A model generated the notes under the pieces. It saw only the letters and a program-made list of their open reading frames with translations. It was not told the DNA's origin and did not search any database. The position numbers were made by a program, and so were the translations under genes. This document shows positions 18,469 to 28,367 of a stretch of DNA of 64,000 nucleotides, piece after piece. The stretch is taken from contig NZ_CP093340.1 of assembly GCF_022637415.1 (NCBI RefSeq), forward strand, positions 3,509,001-3,573,000, read 5' to 3'. The stretch's first letter is position 1, and every line of letters begins with the position of its first letter. This stretch comes from Luteimonas sp. S4-F44. Lineage in GTDB: Bacteria; Pseudomonadota; Gammaproteobacteria; Xanthomonadales; Xanthomonadaceae.

Positions 18469-19872
18469 TCAGAATGTGTACTTGACCGTCGTATGCAGGC
18501 GACGCAGTTCGCCGCTCTCGCCATTGGACAGCGTGCGTTCGCCCCAGCTCAGTTCGGCGCCCACGTCCAGACGCGGGAACGGCGAATAGATCAGGTTGTA
18601 GCGCCAGGATTGGGTCTTCTTCGTCGCCAGCGGGCCGACGGCCGCGCTGTCGGTGTCGATGTGCGCAGCCGAATAGGCGAGCGTGCTGCGCAGGCGGTCG
18701 TTCCAGTCATGCCGCCAGCCGGCGAATCCGGCCACCAGATCCTGCGCTTCCAGAGCGCCGTCGGTATCGATGTAGGCATCGGGCGCCAAGCCGAAGCCGA
18801 TATAGCGGCCCAGGCCCGGGCCACCGCTGACGGTGTACTGCAGTGTGTCGCGGTCGCCCAGTTTGAAACTGCCCGCCAGACTCAACGCCGCGCCGGTCGT
18901 GCGGTCGGTCTGCGTGCGCAGCTGGCGCGCAATGCCGGCGACGCTGAAATGACCCCAGTCGCCCTTGGTCTGCCAGCGTGCGGTGACATCGGGCACGTTG
19001 TTCTGACCGGACTGGACGTGCGCCGGGCTGCCGGCCTGGTACCAGGTCTGCGGGTTTTCCAGCGAGAACGACCAGTTCCCCGTGGTGTAGCGGATCTGGG
19101 CCTGCCGCGCGAACAGGGTGCCGTCGACGATGCCGACGAAATCCACGCTCTCGGGAAGCGACCCCAGGTCGACCGCATTGCTCCAGGTCTGGCCGGCCAG
19201 CCACTTGTTCCACTGCACATAGGCGTGGCGCAGCGTCGGCGGATAGCCATTGGAGAACTTCTCGTTGCCGACATTGCTGTTGCCGCCGCCGAAGAAGTCC
19301 ATCTCGACATAGGCCTTGAACGTGTCGCCCGCATCGGTCACCCGGTCCACGCCGAACCACAGGCGCGAGAACTGCGCGTGGAAGTCGGTGTAGCTTTCGC
19401 CGGGGCCCTGGCCGACCGGCGTCGCGGTCGGGAAATAGAACATGCGTCCCGGCGTGCCGTCGGGGATGGGACCGTCGCTGGTCCAGGTGGACAGCGCATC
19501 GAGCTTGATGAAGCCACCGAAGCTGAAGCGGCTATCGCTGTTGACGATCGAGGTCGCCTGGATCGGCGGCTTGCCGGCCGGCGCCGACGCGGTCGGAGCA
19601 GCGGCCGATGCGCCGGCAGGCGACCCGGGCGTGGCGGCCCCGGCCGTCAGCGGTGTCGCGTCGGGAGTTCGTTCGACCCGTGCGCCGGTGAGCTGGGCCT
19701 GTTGCGCCTGCACGATCTCCTTCAGGGCGAGCAGTTCGGATTCGAGTTGCTGGATGCGCGCGTCCTGCTCCGACTCCTTCGGCGTCTGCGCGGACGTGGC
19801 GGGCGCGTACAGCGCGGCGGTGATCGCGCACGCGAGTGTGGCGCGGCGAAGTGCGGCGGCGGGTGATGCCAT
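18469..19872 (-). CDS. DcaP-like outer-membrane porin
   Basis: A 467-aa protein with a signal peptide (cleaved after ATSAQ), then a heptad-rich coiled coil starting ARIQQLESELLALKEIV, an Ala/Pro linker, and a beta-barrel beginning SRFSFGGFIKLDALSTW and ending TTVKYTF. A short coiled coil followed by a barrel is the DcaP trimeric porin design, known for dicarboxylate and aromatic acid uptake. A strong GGGAGGGA precedes the ATG. It lies 67 bp behind pcaD on the same strand, so it is probably the outer-membrane entry for the benzoate-type substrates of this cluster. Confidence 0.85.
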   Translation of the reverse strand: MASPAAALRRATLACAITAALYAPATSAQTPKESEQDARIQQLESELLALKEIVQAQQAQLTGARVERTPDATPLTAGAATPGSPAGASAAAPTASAPAGKPPIQATSIVNSDSRFSFGGFIKLDALSTWTSDGPIPDGTPGRMFYFPTATPVGQGPGESYTDFHAQFSRLWFGVDRVTDAGDTFKAYVEMDFFGGGNSNVGNEKFSNGYPPTLRHAYVQWNKWLAGQTWSNAVDLGSLPESVDFVGIVDGTLFARQAQIRYTTGNWSFSLENPQTWYQAGSPAHVQSGQNNVPDVTARWQTKGDWGHFSVAGIARQLRTQTDRTTGAALSLAGSFKLGDRDTLQYTVSGGPGLGRYIGFGLAPDAYIDTDGALEAQDLVAGFAGWRHDWNDRLRSTLAYSAAHIDTDSAAVGPLATKKTQSWRYNLIYSPFPRLDVGAELSWGERTLSNGESGELRRLHTTVKYTF

Positions 19873-19939
19873 GCTTCCCTCCCAGGAACATGAAATGGCG
19901 CGTGGATGGACGACGCCGGTGGGTGACGCTTGGATCGGA

Positions 19940-20719
19940 TCAGGACAGGAAATCGCGCAATGCTGCGTTGAAGGCGTCGGACGACTCGACGTTGACCAAG
20001 TGCCGGCCGGGCAACGAGACATGCTGGCCGCCGGTGGCATCGGCGATGGCCTGCAGATCGGACGGCGGACAGACCGGGTCGTCGTCGCCGGAGATGGTCA
20101 GCAGTGGTCGCGTGATACGGGGGAGGTCTCCACGCAGATCGGCGTCGGCGAGTGCGGCGCAGCAGCTGGCGTATCCGTCCACCGATGTCGCGACGAAGCG
20201 GCCCAGGATGTGGCGCACCTGCCCGGCGTGCGCGGCACGGAAGCCGTCACCGAACCAGCGCTCGGCGGTGGCGTCGGTCATCCACGACAGGCCCCGGGCC
20301 TGCACGTCGGCGATGCGGCTGGTCCAGCCGTCGGCCGTGCCGATCTTCGCGGCGCTGGCGCAGACCACGACGCGGTCGATGCGTTGCGGCGCATGCACGG
20401 CCAGCCACTGCGCGACAAGCCCGCCGATCGACAGACCGCAGTAATGCGTGCGCTTGATCGCCAGCGCATCCAGCAGCGCCAGCGCATCGGCGCCGAGATC
20501 GGCCAGCGTGCAGGGACCGGGCGGTGCACTCGAAGCGCCGTGGCCACGGCGGTCGTAGCGCAACACGCGGAAGCCGTCGGACAGCGCCGCGGCCTGCGCG
20601 TTCCACATCGACAGATCGGTGCCCAGCGAGTTGCACAGCATCAGCCACGGCGCGTCGGCCGGGCCTTCGACGCGGTAATGCAGGCGGTGGGACGGCAGCG
20701 CGAGGATGGCGTCGCTCAT
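19940..20719 (-). CDS. pcaD: 3-oxoadipate enol-lactonase (PcaD/CatD)
   Basis: A 259-aa alpha/beta hydrolase that opens 3-oxoadipate enol-lactone to 3-oxoadipate. The nucleophile is S97 in YCGLSIGGLVAQW, the acid lies in TISGDDDPVCPP, and the histidine in LPGRHLVNVESSDAF. RYDRRGHGASSAP is the usual substrate-pocket loop. The ATG overlaps the end of the RidA-like fragment by 4 bp. Since catechol genes (catBCA) feed this pathway here, catD would be the contextual name. No pcaC or pcaB gene is present. Confidence 0.92.
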   Translation of the reverse strand: MSDAILALPSHRLHYRVEGPADAPWLMLCNSLGTDLSMWNAQAAALSDGFRVLRYDRRGHGASSAPPGPCTLADLGADALALLDALAIKRTHYCGLSIGGLVAQWLAVHAPQRIDRVVVCASAAKIGTADGWTSRIADVQARGLSWMTDATAERWFGDGFRAAHAGQVRHILGRFVATSVDGYASCCAALADADLRGDLPRITRPLLTISGDDDPVCPPSDLQAIADATGGQHVSLPGRHLVNVESSDAFNAALRDFLS

Positions 20720-20916
20720 GCCGCAATCCCTTCTCGCAGCACCGCGACCGCCTTGATCTCGACGATGTCGCCGGGGCTGCCGCACAGCGTGTGCGCGCCG
20801 ATGGCGGTCCATACCGGGCGGGACCTGACGAAGTAGCGGTCACGCACCTGCAGGAACAGCGGCAGGTCGCGCTGCATGCCCGGCGGCACGATCATGCGCC
20901 GGTCGTCGTACAACAT
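20716..20916 (-). CDS. Truncated RidA/YjgF-like protein (C-terminal half)
   Basis: A short open frame (66 aa from ATG, 71 from a GTG at 20931) whose end VWTAIGAHTLCGSPGDIVEIKAVAVL fits the last strands of RidA-family proteins (usual length about 130). The preceding LPLFLQVRDRYF matches the family helix. The N-terminal half is absent: the frame begins inside the end of pcaF, leaving no room for it. The position of the conserved catalytic Arg near the VGVARLP region appears to be His (IGAHTL). It overlaps pcaD by 4 bp and so is translated within the operon. It could be a decayed paralogue or a minimal protein with a new role. Confidence 0.55.
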   Translation of the reverse strand: MLYDDRRMIVPPGMQRDLPLFLQVRDRYFVRSRPVWTAIGAHTLCGSPGDIVEIKAVAVLREGIAA

Positions 20917-20923
20917 CGCGGAC

Positions 20924-22125
<1,202 letters not shown>

Positions 22126-22129
<4 letters not shown>

Positions 22130-22785
22130 GCGGACACTCCGGATGGGGCGGCGATGGCGAGCCCGGTGAGGCGACGCAGGTCGTCGATCGACAGGCCGTC
22201 GGCGAGTTCGATCGCACGCGCACCCGCCACGCCGACGTCGATGACGCCGTGGTCGGTGTACAGGCGCGAGACGCAACCGATGCCGGTCAGCGGGTATGTG
22301 CAGACGTCGACGAGCTTGCTCCGCCCGTCCCGGGTCAGCAGTTCCATCGTCACGAAGACCTGCTTGGCGCCGATGGCCAGATCCATCGCGCCGCCGACCG
22401 CGGGGATCGCGTCCGGTGCGCCGGTACTCCAATTGGCGAGATCGCCGGCGGTCGACACCTGAAACGCGCCGAGCACGCAGATGTCGAGGTGGCCGCCGCG
22501 CATCATCGCGAACGAGTCGGCGTGGTGGAAATAGCAGCCGCCGCGCAGCAGCGTCACCGGCTGCTTGCCGGCGTTGATCAGCTCGGGGTCCTCGTCGCCG
22601 GGCGCAGGCGCCGGCCCCATGCCGAGCAGGCCGTTCTCCGACTGCAGGAAGATCTCCTTGTCGGCCGGCAGGTAGTTAGCGACCGTGGTCGGCAGGCCGA
22701 TACCGAGATTGACGTAGGCGCCCTCGGGAATGTCGCGGGCGACGCGGCGCGCGATCTGGTCGCGGGTCAACAGGATGACAGCCAT
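22126..22785 (-). CDS. pcaJ: 3-oxoadipate CoA-transferase subunit B (PcaJ/CatJ)
   Basis: A 219-aa beta subunit that moves CoA from succinyl-CoA to 3-oxoadipate together with PcaI. The catalytic Glu lies in the conserved FLQSENGLLGMG. GAYVNLGIGLPTTVANYLP and LRGGCYFHHADSFAMMRGGH are further family blocks. The start codon shares one base with the pcaI stop (TGATG), and the end overlaps pcaF by 4 bp, so the two subunits and the thiolase are coupled. Confidence 0.95.
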
Positions 22786-23456
22786 CAGTGCGCGCCTCCG
22801 ACCGCGACCACGCGCTGCACGAAGATGCCCGGCGTGACCACGTGCTCGGGATCGAGCGCACCGAGTTCGACCACCTCGGCGACCTGCACGATGGTCGTGG
22901 CCGCGGCCATCGCCATGATCGGGCCGAAGTTGCGGGCGGCCTTGCGGTAGACGAGGTTGCCCCAGCGGTCGCCCTGCCAGGCCTTGACCAGCGCGAAGTC
23001 GGCCCGGATCGGATACTCGAGCACGTACTGCCGGCCGTCGATCTCGCGCGTCTCCTTGCCCTCCGCCAGTTCGGTGCCGAAGCCGGTCGGCGTGAAGATC
23101 GCGCCGAGCCCGGCGCCCGCAGCCTGGATGCGTGCGGCGAGATTGCCCTGGGGCACAAGTTCCAGCTCGATCTCGCCGGCGTGGAACGCCGCGTCGAAAT
23201 GGTGCGAATCGCTCTGGCGCGGGAACGAGCACACGACCTTGCGCACGCGCTTCTTCGCGATCAGCGCGGCCAGACCCGTATCGCCGTTGCCGGCGTTGTT
23301 GTTGACGATCGTCAGCGCACGCGCGCCCTGGTCGATCAGCGCGTCGATCAGTTCGTCGGGCATGCCGGCGGTGCCGAAGCCACCGATCATCACGGTGGCA
23401 CCGTCGTGGATGTCGGCCACCGCGTCGCGGCAGCTGGCGAGGGATTTGTCGATCAC
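22785..23456 (-). CDS. pcaI: 3-oxoadipate CoA-transferase subunit A (PcaI/CatI)
   Basis: A 223-aa alpha subunit. The glycine-rich CoA-binding block is TVMIGGFGTAGMPDELI, followed by IVNNNAGNGDTGLAALI and the ends PTGFGTELAEGK and DFALVKAWQGDRWGNLVY. No ATG exists near the conserved N-terminus. The GTG at 23456 (reading VIDKSLASCRDAV) is chosen because GGAG lies 6 bp upstream. An 85-bp gap separates it from benE. Confidence 0.92.
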   Translation of the reverse strand: MIDKSLASCRDAVADIHDGATVMIGGFGTAGMPDELIDALIDQGARALTIVNNNAGNGDTGLAALIAKKRVRKVVCSFPRQSDSHHFDAAFHAGEIELELVPQGNLAARIQAAGAGLGAIFTPTGFGTELAEGKETREIDGRQYVLEYPIRADFALVKAWQGDRWGNLVYRKAARNFGPIMAMAAATTIVQVAEVVELGALDPEHVVTPGIFVQRVVAVGGAH

Positions 23457-23541
23457 GGGCGGCTCCGCGACAGCGGCACGCCGACGGCGTTGGAAGAGGA
23501 CATGGGGCTCCGGATGTCTCGGAAACGGCGGGGGAAGGAAC

Positions 23542-24750
23542 TCATTTCGATGCCTGCGCGGCGGGCGCGGCGATGCGGGCACGGCGCCGTTGCAGCAGCG
23601 CGTGCACGGCCAGGCCGAACACCAGGCCCCAGAACGGCGCGCCCAGGCCCAGCAGTGACATGCCGGACGCGGACACGATGAAGGTGACCAATGCGGCGTC
23701 GCGATCGTCCGGCCACGACAGCGCGGTCGTCATCGCGTTGGCGATCGCGGGGAACAGCGCCAGGCCCGCCAGCGTGGCCACCAATTCGGCAGGCAACATC
23801 GCGAACAGCCCGATCACGGTGGCGGCGAAGAACCCGAACAGCGCATAGACGAGGCCGGCCACGACACCGGCGACGTAACGCCTGCGCGGATCTTCGCTCG
23901 CCTCGGTGCCCATGCAGAGCGCCGCCGTGACCGCAGCCGGGGTCAGGCCGTGGCAGCCGAGCGGCGCCAGCAGGGCCGAGGCCAGGCCCGACCACGCGAT
24001 CAGCGGGCGGGCCGGGGGCTCGGCGTAGCCGCTGTTGCGGATCAGCGCCAGGCCGGGCACGAACTGGCCGGTCAAGGCCACGACCACCAGCGGCAGCGCG
24101 ATGTCGACGATGGCGTGCCATTCGAAGCGCGGCGTGGTCCACGTCGGCATCGTCGGTTGCAGCGCCGGGACCGGCCCTGCGATCTGTCCGGCCGCCAGTG
24201 CGACGCCGACGCCGACGACCAGCACCGCGAGCACGGCGTAGCGCGGGAACCAGCGCCGGCCGACGAAGAACGCGAGACACATCGCCAGCACCAGCAGCGG
24301 CTGCCCGGCCATGCCGACGAACAGCTCGGCCGCGAAACCGAACAGGAGGCCGGCCAGCATCGCGGCGGTGATCGCCGCGGGCAGCCGGGAGACGATGCGG
24401 TCGAACATGCCCGACAGCCCGATCCCGAGGATCGCCAGCGCCGCCACGAGGTAGGCGCCGACGGCGACCGCGAAGTCGACCGCCGGCAACGCGACCAGCA
24501 GCAGCACCGAGCCGGGGATCGACCAGGCGACGATGACCGGCACGCGGTAGCGCAGGCTCAGGCCCACGCACAGCACGCCGCTGCCGATCGAGATCGCCCA
24601 TACCCACGACGCCACCAGGTCGGCCGGCAGGAATGCGCCGGCCTGGAACACGATCACCGCCGGACCCGCGTAGGCGATCACGGTGGAGACGACGCCGGCC
24701 AGGATGGCCGGCATCGACACGTCCCGTGCGAACTGGCGGACGACGCCCAT
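23542..24750 (-). CDS. benE: Benzoate transporter BenE
   Basis: A 402-aa integral membrane protein with about 12 hydrophobic segments. It matches the BenE family: an N-terminal SMPAILAGVVSTVIAYAGPA, SWVWAISIGSGVL, FVPGLALIRNSGYAEPPARP, LGCHGLTPAAVTAAL and an ALVTFIVSASGMSLLGLGAP end. BenE proteins import benzoate by proton symport. It follows the MFS carrier by 10 bp, giving the cluster two inner-membrane uptake systems. Confidence 0.92.
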   Translation of the reverse strand: MGVVRQFARDVSMPAILAGVVSTVIAYAGPAVIVFQAGAFLPADLVASWVWAISIGSGVLCVGLSLRYRVPVIVAWSIPGSVLLLVALPAVDFAVAVGAYLVAALAILGIGLSGMFDRIVSRLPAAITAAMLAGLLFGFAAELFVGMAGQPLLVLAMCLAFFVGRRWFPRYAVLAVLVVGVGVALAAGQIAGPVPALQPTMPTWTTPRFEWHAIVDIALPLVVVALTGQFVPGLALIRNSGYAEPPARPLIAWSGLASALLAPLGCHGLTPAAVTAALCMGTEASEDPRRRYVAGVVAGLVYALFGFFAATVIGLFAMLPAELVATLAGLALFPAIANAMTTALSWPDDRDAALVTFIVSASGMSLLGLGAPFWGLVFGLAVHALLQRRRARIAAPAAQASK

Positions 24751-24760
24751 CGGCCGTGGC

Positions 24761-26101
24761 TCAGGACCGGGCCGGGGCCACGGCGGCCGGCTGGGCCCTG
24801 GTGGCGCCGTGCATCGACAGCGCGTACACCAGTGTCGCGATCGTCGCGACCAGGGCGGGAATCGCGAAGATCAGGAAGTTCTGCTGCAGCGGCAGTTCCC
24901 GGGCCAGCAGCACGCCGCCGAGCGTCGGTCCGACGATCGCGCCGATGCGGCCCACGCCCGACGCCCACCCCAGGCCGGTCGACCGCACCGACAGGTCGTA
25001 GAGCTGCGCGACGCTGGCATACAGCAGGATCTGCGTGCCGATGACCGTGGCGCCGGCGATGAACACAAGCGTGAACAGTGCAGCGACCGGCAGGTTGAAC
25101 CCGATCAGCGCGATCGACGCGGTGGCCGCGACGAAGAACGCCACTACCACGCGCGGCAGGCCGAAGCGGTCGCCGAACCAGCCCCCCACGATAGCGCCGA
25201 CCATGCCGCCGGAGTTCAGCGAGAACAGCGTCAGCAGGGCCGCACGTTCGGCGTAGCCGGCTTCCTGCATGACCTTCGGCAACCAGGAGCTGAGCAGGAA
25301 CACCAGCAGCAGGCAGCAGAAGAACGCGGTCCACAGCATCAGCGTGTGCAGCGAGCGGCCGTGGCGGAACAGCTCCGGCAGCGAGGCCCTGCCGCCCTTG
25401 GAATCGCTGTAGACCAGGATCTGTTGCGGCGTCGGCGCAGCGCCGGTGAGCTTGCCCAGGATCGCCCTGGCGCGTTCCTGTTCGCCGCGCTTGATCAGAA
25501 ATCCCAACGATTCGGGCAGCTTCCACCAGATCAGCGGCAGGAACAGCAGCGGCAGCGCGGCGATCCAGAACATGGGCTTCCAACCCATCGTCGGAATCAT
25601 CCACACGCCCAGGCCCGCCGAGACCATGCCGCCGACCGAGTAGCCGCTGAACATCAGCGCCACCATCGTGCCGCGCAGGCGCCTGGGCGAGTACTCGCTG
25701 ACCAGCGCGACCGCATTGGGCATCAGTCCGCCGCAGCCCATGCCGGCCAGGAAGCGGGCGATCTTGAACTGGGTCGGATCGTTGGCGAAGCCGGTGAAGA
25801 AGGTCGCGGTGGTGAACAGCACGAAGCTGATCAGCACGCCGGTCCGACGTCCGAACCTGTCGGCCAGCGAGCCGAAGATCAGCGCGCCGAACAGCATGCC
25901 GAACAGCGCCCAGGCCTGCAGGGCGCCGGCCTGGGGTTTGGTCAGTCCCCACTCGTCGATCAGCGTCGGCAGCACCGAGCCGGCGATGAACACGTCGTAG
26001 CCGTCGGCCACCAGTAGCAGGCCGCAGATCGCCACCACGCCCCATTGGAATCCGCCGAAACGGCTTTGATCGATTGCTGCATTCACATCGACGTTGTGCA
26101 T
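24761..26101 (-). CDS. benK: Aromatic acid:H+ symporter, MFS AAHS family (BenK/PcaK-like)
   Basis: A 446-aa carrier with 12 predicted membrane helices. The AAHS hallmarks are DGYDVFIAG in helix 1 and the loop motif GSLADRFGRRTGVL; the second-half copy is GWFGDRFGLPRVV. It ends in a short soluble tail. GGGAGGGG sits just before the ATG at 26101. Longer upstream frame into nahG is not conserved. By context it imports benzoate and perhaps salicylate; the exact substrate cannot be read from sequence. Confidence 0.9.
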   Translation of the reverse strand: MHNVDVNAAIDQSRFGGFQWGVVAICGLLLVADGYDVFIAGSVLPTLIDEWGLTKPQAGALQAWALFGMLFGALIFGSLADRFGRRTGVLISFVLFTTATFFTGFANDPTQFKIARFLAGMGCGGLMPNAVALVSEYSPRRLRGTMVALMFSGYSVGGMVSAGLGVWMIPTMGWKPMFWIAALPLLFLPLIWWKLPESLGFLIKRGEQERARAILGKLTGAAPTPQQILVYSDSKGGRASLPELFRHGRSLHTLMLWTAFFCCLLLVFLLSSWLPKVMQEAGYAERAALLTLFSLNSGGMVGAIVGGWFGDRFGLPRVVVAFFVAATASIALIGFNLPVAALFTLVFIAGATVIGTQILLYASVAQLYDLSVRSTGLGWASGVGRIGAIVGPTLGGVLLARELPLQQNFLIFAIPALVATIATLVYALSMHGATRAQPAAVAPARS

Positions 26102-26204
26102 GATCCCCTCCCAGAGACGTGGTGACAGGCGGTGTGTCGCGGCGGCCCCGCACGATGCCGGGCGCGTCGCTTGCTGCTGGCGTCCTGCCGTGTCGCTGTG
26201 GTCC

Positions 26205-27479
26205 TCAGACCACCGACGCCCGCCGCAGCTGCGCGTGCGCGGCGGCGACGTCGGCGTCGAGGTCGTGCTGCCAGATCCAGTCGAAGCGCGTTTCCAGCGT
26301 TGCGCCCAGCAGGGCGTCGTCGCGGCCCGCCGCGGGATCGCGCAGCTCGTAGAGTTCGCCGGCTTCCCACGAGGTCTGCTGCACCCGGCAGGCGCGCGGT
26401 CGACGGATGGCGTCGTAGGCCGCGAGCAGGCCGGGCAGATTCCCACGCGCGATCGCCGGATCGGCGAGCAGCCTGGCGAGGAAGTACGCATCCTCCAGCC
26501 CCTGCCCGGCACCGGCGCCCTGGTGCGGCAGCATCGCGTGCGCGGCATCGCCGATCAGCGCCAGGCGACCGTGGACATAGCCGGGCAGCTGCGCGAGTTC
26601 GTGCAATGCCCAGTGCGTCGGCGCGTCGATGCACGCCAGCAGCGTGCGCGCGGCGACGCCCCAGTGCGCGAAGGCTTCGAGCATCTCGCGGCGGCTGGCC
26701 TCGCGCACCCACGAGTGGCCGGCCGGCCATTGCGGATCGGAGTCGCTGCGGTCGGACACGAACGCGACCACGTTGATCAGCCGGCCCTGCTTGACCGGGA
26801 ACGTGAGGATGTGGGCGTCCAGGCCCAGGATCATCTGCGGCACGTCCACAAGGTGCGTGTCCACGCCGACCGCCTCGAACGCACGGCGCAGGCGATCGCT
26901 TTCGATCATGCCGCGGTAGGCGCAGGTACCGGTGAAGCGCGGCGCGACCGGCACATGGCCGAGGCCGCGCAGCACGTCGTCGCGCAGGCTGGACTTGATG
27001 CCGTCGGACGCGATCACGATGTCGGCCTCGTGATCGGTGCCGTCGGCGAAGCGCACGCGTGCGCTGTCCTCGGTCTGCTCGACGTGCGTCGCGCGCCTGT
27101 TGAACTGCGTCATGCTCAGCGGAAGCCGCGTCGCCAGCGCGTCGAGGAAATCGGCGCGATGCACCGACGACTGTCCCACGCCCGGCGCGCGGCTGGTGCC
27201 CAGCAGGCGTGTGTCGTCGCCATGCCGCCACTCGAACCAGACGTCGTCCCAGGGCGCAGGCGTGCGATCGGCCAACGCCGCGTAGGCGTCGCCCATGCCC
27301 AGGCCGGCGATCGCGCGCACCGCGTTCGCGCCGAACGACACCCCGGCCCCGATCTCGCCGAACGCCCGCGCCGACTCGAACAGCGTCACGTCCAGATGGG
27401 CATGGTCCTTGAGGCCCAGCGCCAGCCCGACACCGGCGATGCCGCCGCCGACGATGCCCACGCGCACGCGCGCACTCAT
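26205..27479 (-). CDS. nahG: Salicylate 1-monooxygenase (NahG/SalA-like)
   Basis: A 424-aa FAD monooxygenase that converts salicylate to catechol using NADH and oxygen. The N-terminal dinucleotide fold is VGIVGGGIAGVGLALGL, and the FAD ribityl motif is LIGDAAHAMLPHQGAGAGQG. Blocks I recall from Pseudomonas NahG are all present: EIGAGVSFGANAVRAI, DDVWFEWRHGD, APGVGQSSVHRADFLDAL, FTGTCAYRGMI and RVQQTSWEAGELYELRDP. Length equals NahG (about 430). It lies between benD and benK, so the operon can also start from salicylate. Confidence 0.9.
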   Translation of the reverse strand: MSARVRVGIVGGGIAGVGLALGLKDHAHLDVTLFESARAFGEIGAGVSFGANAVRAIAGLGMGDAYAALADRTPAPWDDVWFEWRHGDDTRLLGTSRAPGVGQSSVHRADFLDALATRLPLSMTQFNRRATHVEQTEDSARVRFADGTDHEADIVIASDGIKSSLRDDVLRGLGHVPVAPRFTGTCAYRGMIESDRLRRAFEAVGVDTHLVDVPQMILGLDAHILTFPVKQGRLINVVAFVSDRSDSDPQWPAGHSWVREASRREMLEAFAHWGVAARTLLACIDAPTHWALHELAQLPGYVHGRLALIGDAAHAMLPHQGAGAGQGLEDAYFLARLLADPAIARGNLPGLLAAYDAIRRPRACRVQQTSWEAGELYELRDPAAGRDDALLGATLETRFDWIWQHDLDADVAAAHAQLRRASVV

Positions 27480-27596
27480 GCGGACATCCGCCGTGCAGCG
27501 GGAACGTGGCGTGGCTCGTGGACACGGATCTCGGACATGCGATGACTCCTGGATGGAGATGGGACGTGGCGTGGTGGGACGCTGGCGGCGCTGCGC

Positions 27597-28367
27597 TCAG
27601 CCCAGGTCGCCGCCGGCGACCGGCAGCACCGAGCCGGTGATGTAGGAGGCCTCGTCCGAGGCCAGGAACAGGATCGGCGCGATCTGTTCGTCGAGCGTGC
27701 CGTAGCGCTTCATGAAGGCGGACGCGGTGACCTGCTCGACGGCCTGAGCCATCCACGCCTGTTCCTGCGCCGAGTCGCCTTCCACGTTGCGCGGCACGCG
27801 GCGCGCCGGCGCGCTGGTGCCGCCCGGCGCGGTCGCGACGACGCGGATGTCGCGGGTCGCGAACTCCATCGCCAGCGACATCGTCAATGCGTTGATGCCG
27901 CCCTTCGCAGCCGAATAGGGCACGCGGTGAATGCCGCGCGTCGCGTTCGAGGACACGTTGACGATGGTCCCGCCGCCGCGCGCGAGCAGATGCGGCAACA
28001 CCGCATGGCAGCCGTACAGCGTCGGCATCAGCGAGCGGCGGATCTCGGCGTCGATCTGTGCAGGCTCGAACGCATCGAAGGGCCGCATGCGGATCGCGCC
28101 TCCGATGTTGTTGACCAGAATGTCGATGCCGCCGAAGGCCTTTACCGCGTGGTCCATCGCGGCGACCGCGCCTGCATGCGTCTCGAGGTCGGCGACGACA
28201 TGCGCACTCGGGCCGGCCGCCTCGGCGGCGACATCGCCGACGAAGTCCGCCCGATCGACGAACACGACCGACGCGCCTTCCGCCGACGCACGCAGCGCGA
28301 CGCCTCGGCCGATGCCCTGGGCGGCGCCGGTGACCACCATGACCTTGCCGGCGAAGCGCGCGCTCAT
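27597..28367 (-). CDS. benD: 1,6-dihydroxycyclohexadiene carboxylate dehydrogenase BenD
   Basis: A 256-aa short-chain dehydrogenase that oxidises benzoate cis-diol to catechol with loss of CO2, reducing NAD. The cofactor motif is VVTGAAQGIGRG (residues 12-23), followed by LVNNIGGAIRMRPF, the Ser block IVNVSSNATRGIH and the catalytic YSAAK at about 154-158. The ATG overlaps the benC stop by 4 bp. About 117 bp separates it from nahG. Confidence 0.93.
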   Translation of the reverse strand: MSARFAGKVMVVTGAAQGIGRGVALRASAEGASVVFVDRADFVGDVAAEAAGPSAHVVADLETHAGAVAAMDHAVKAFGGIDILVNNIGGAIRMRPFDAFEPAQIDAEIRRSLMPTLYGCHAVLPHLLARGGGTIVNVSSNATRGIHRVPYSAAKGGINALTMSLAMEFATRDIRVVATAPGGTSAPARRVPRNVEGDSAQEQAWMAQAVEQVTASAFMKRYGTLDEQIAPILFLASDEASYITGSVLPVAGGDLG

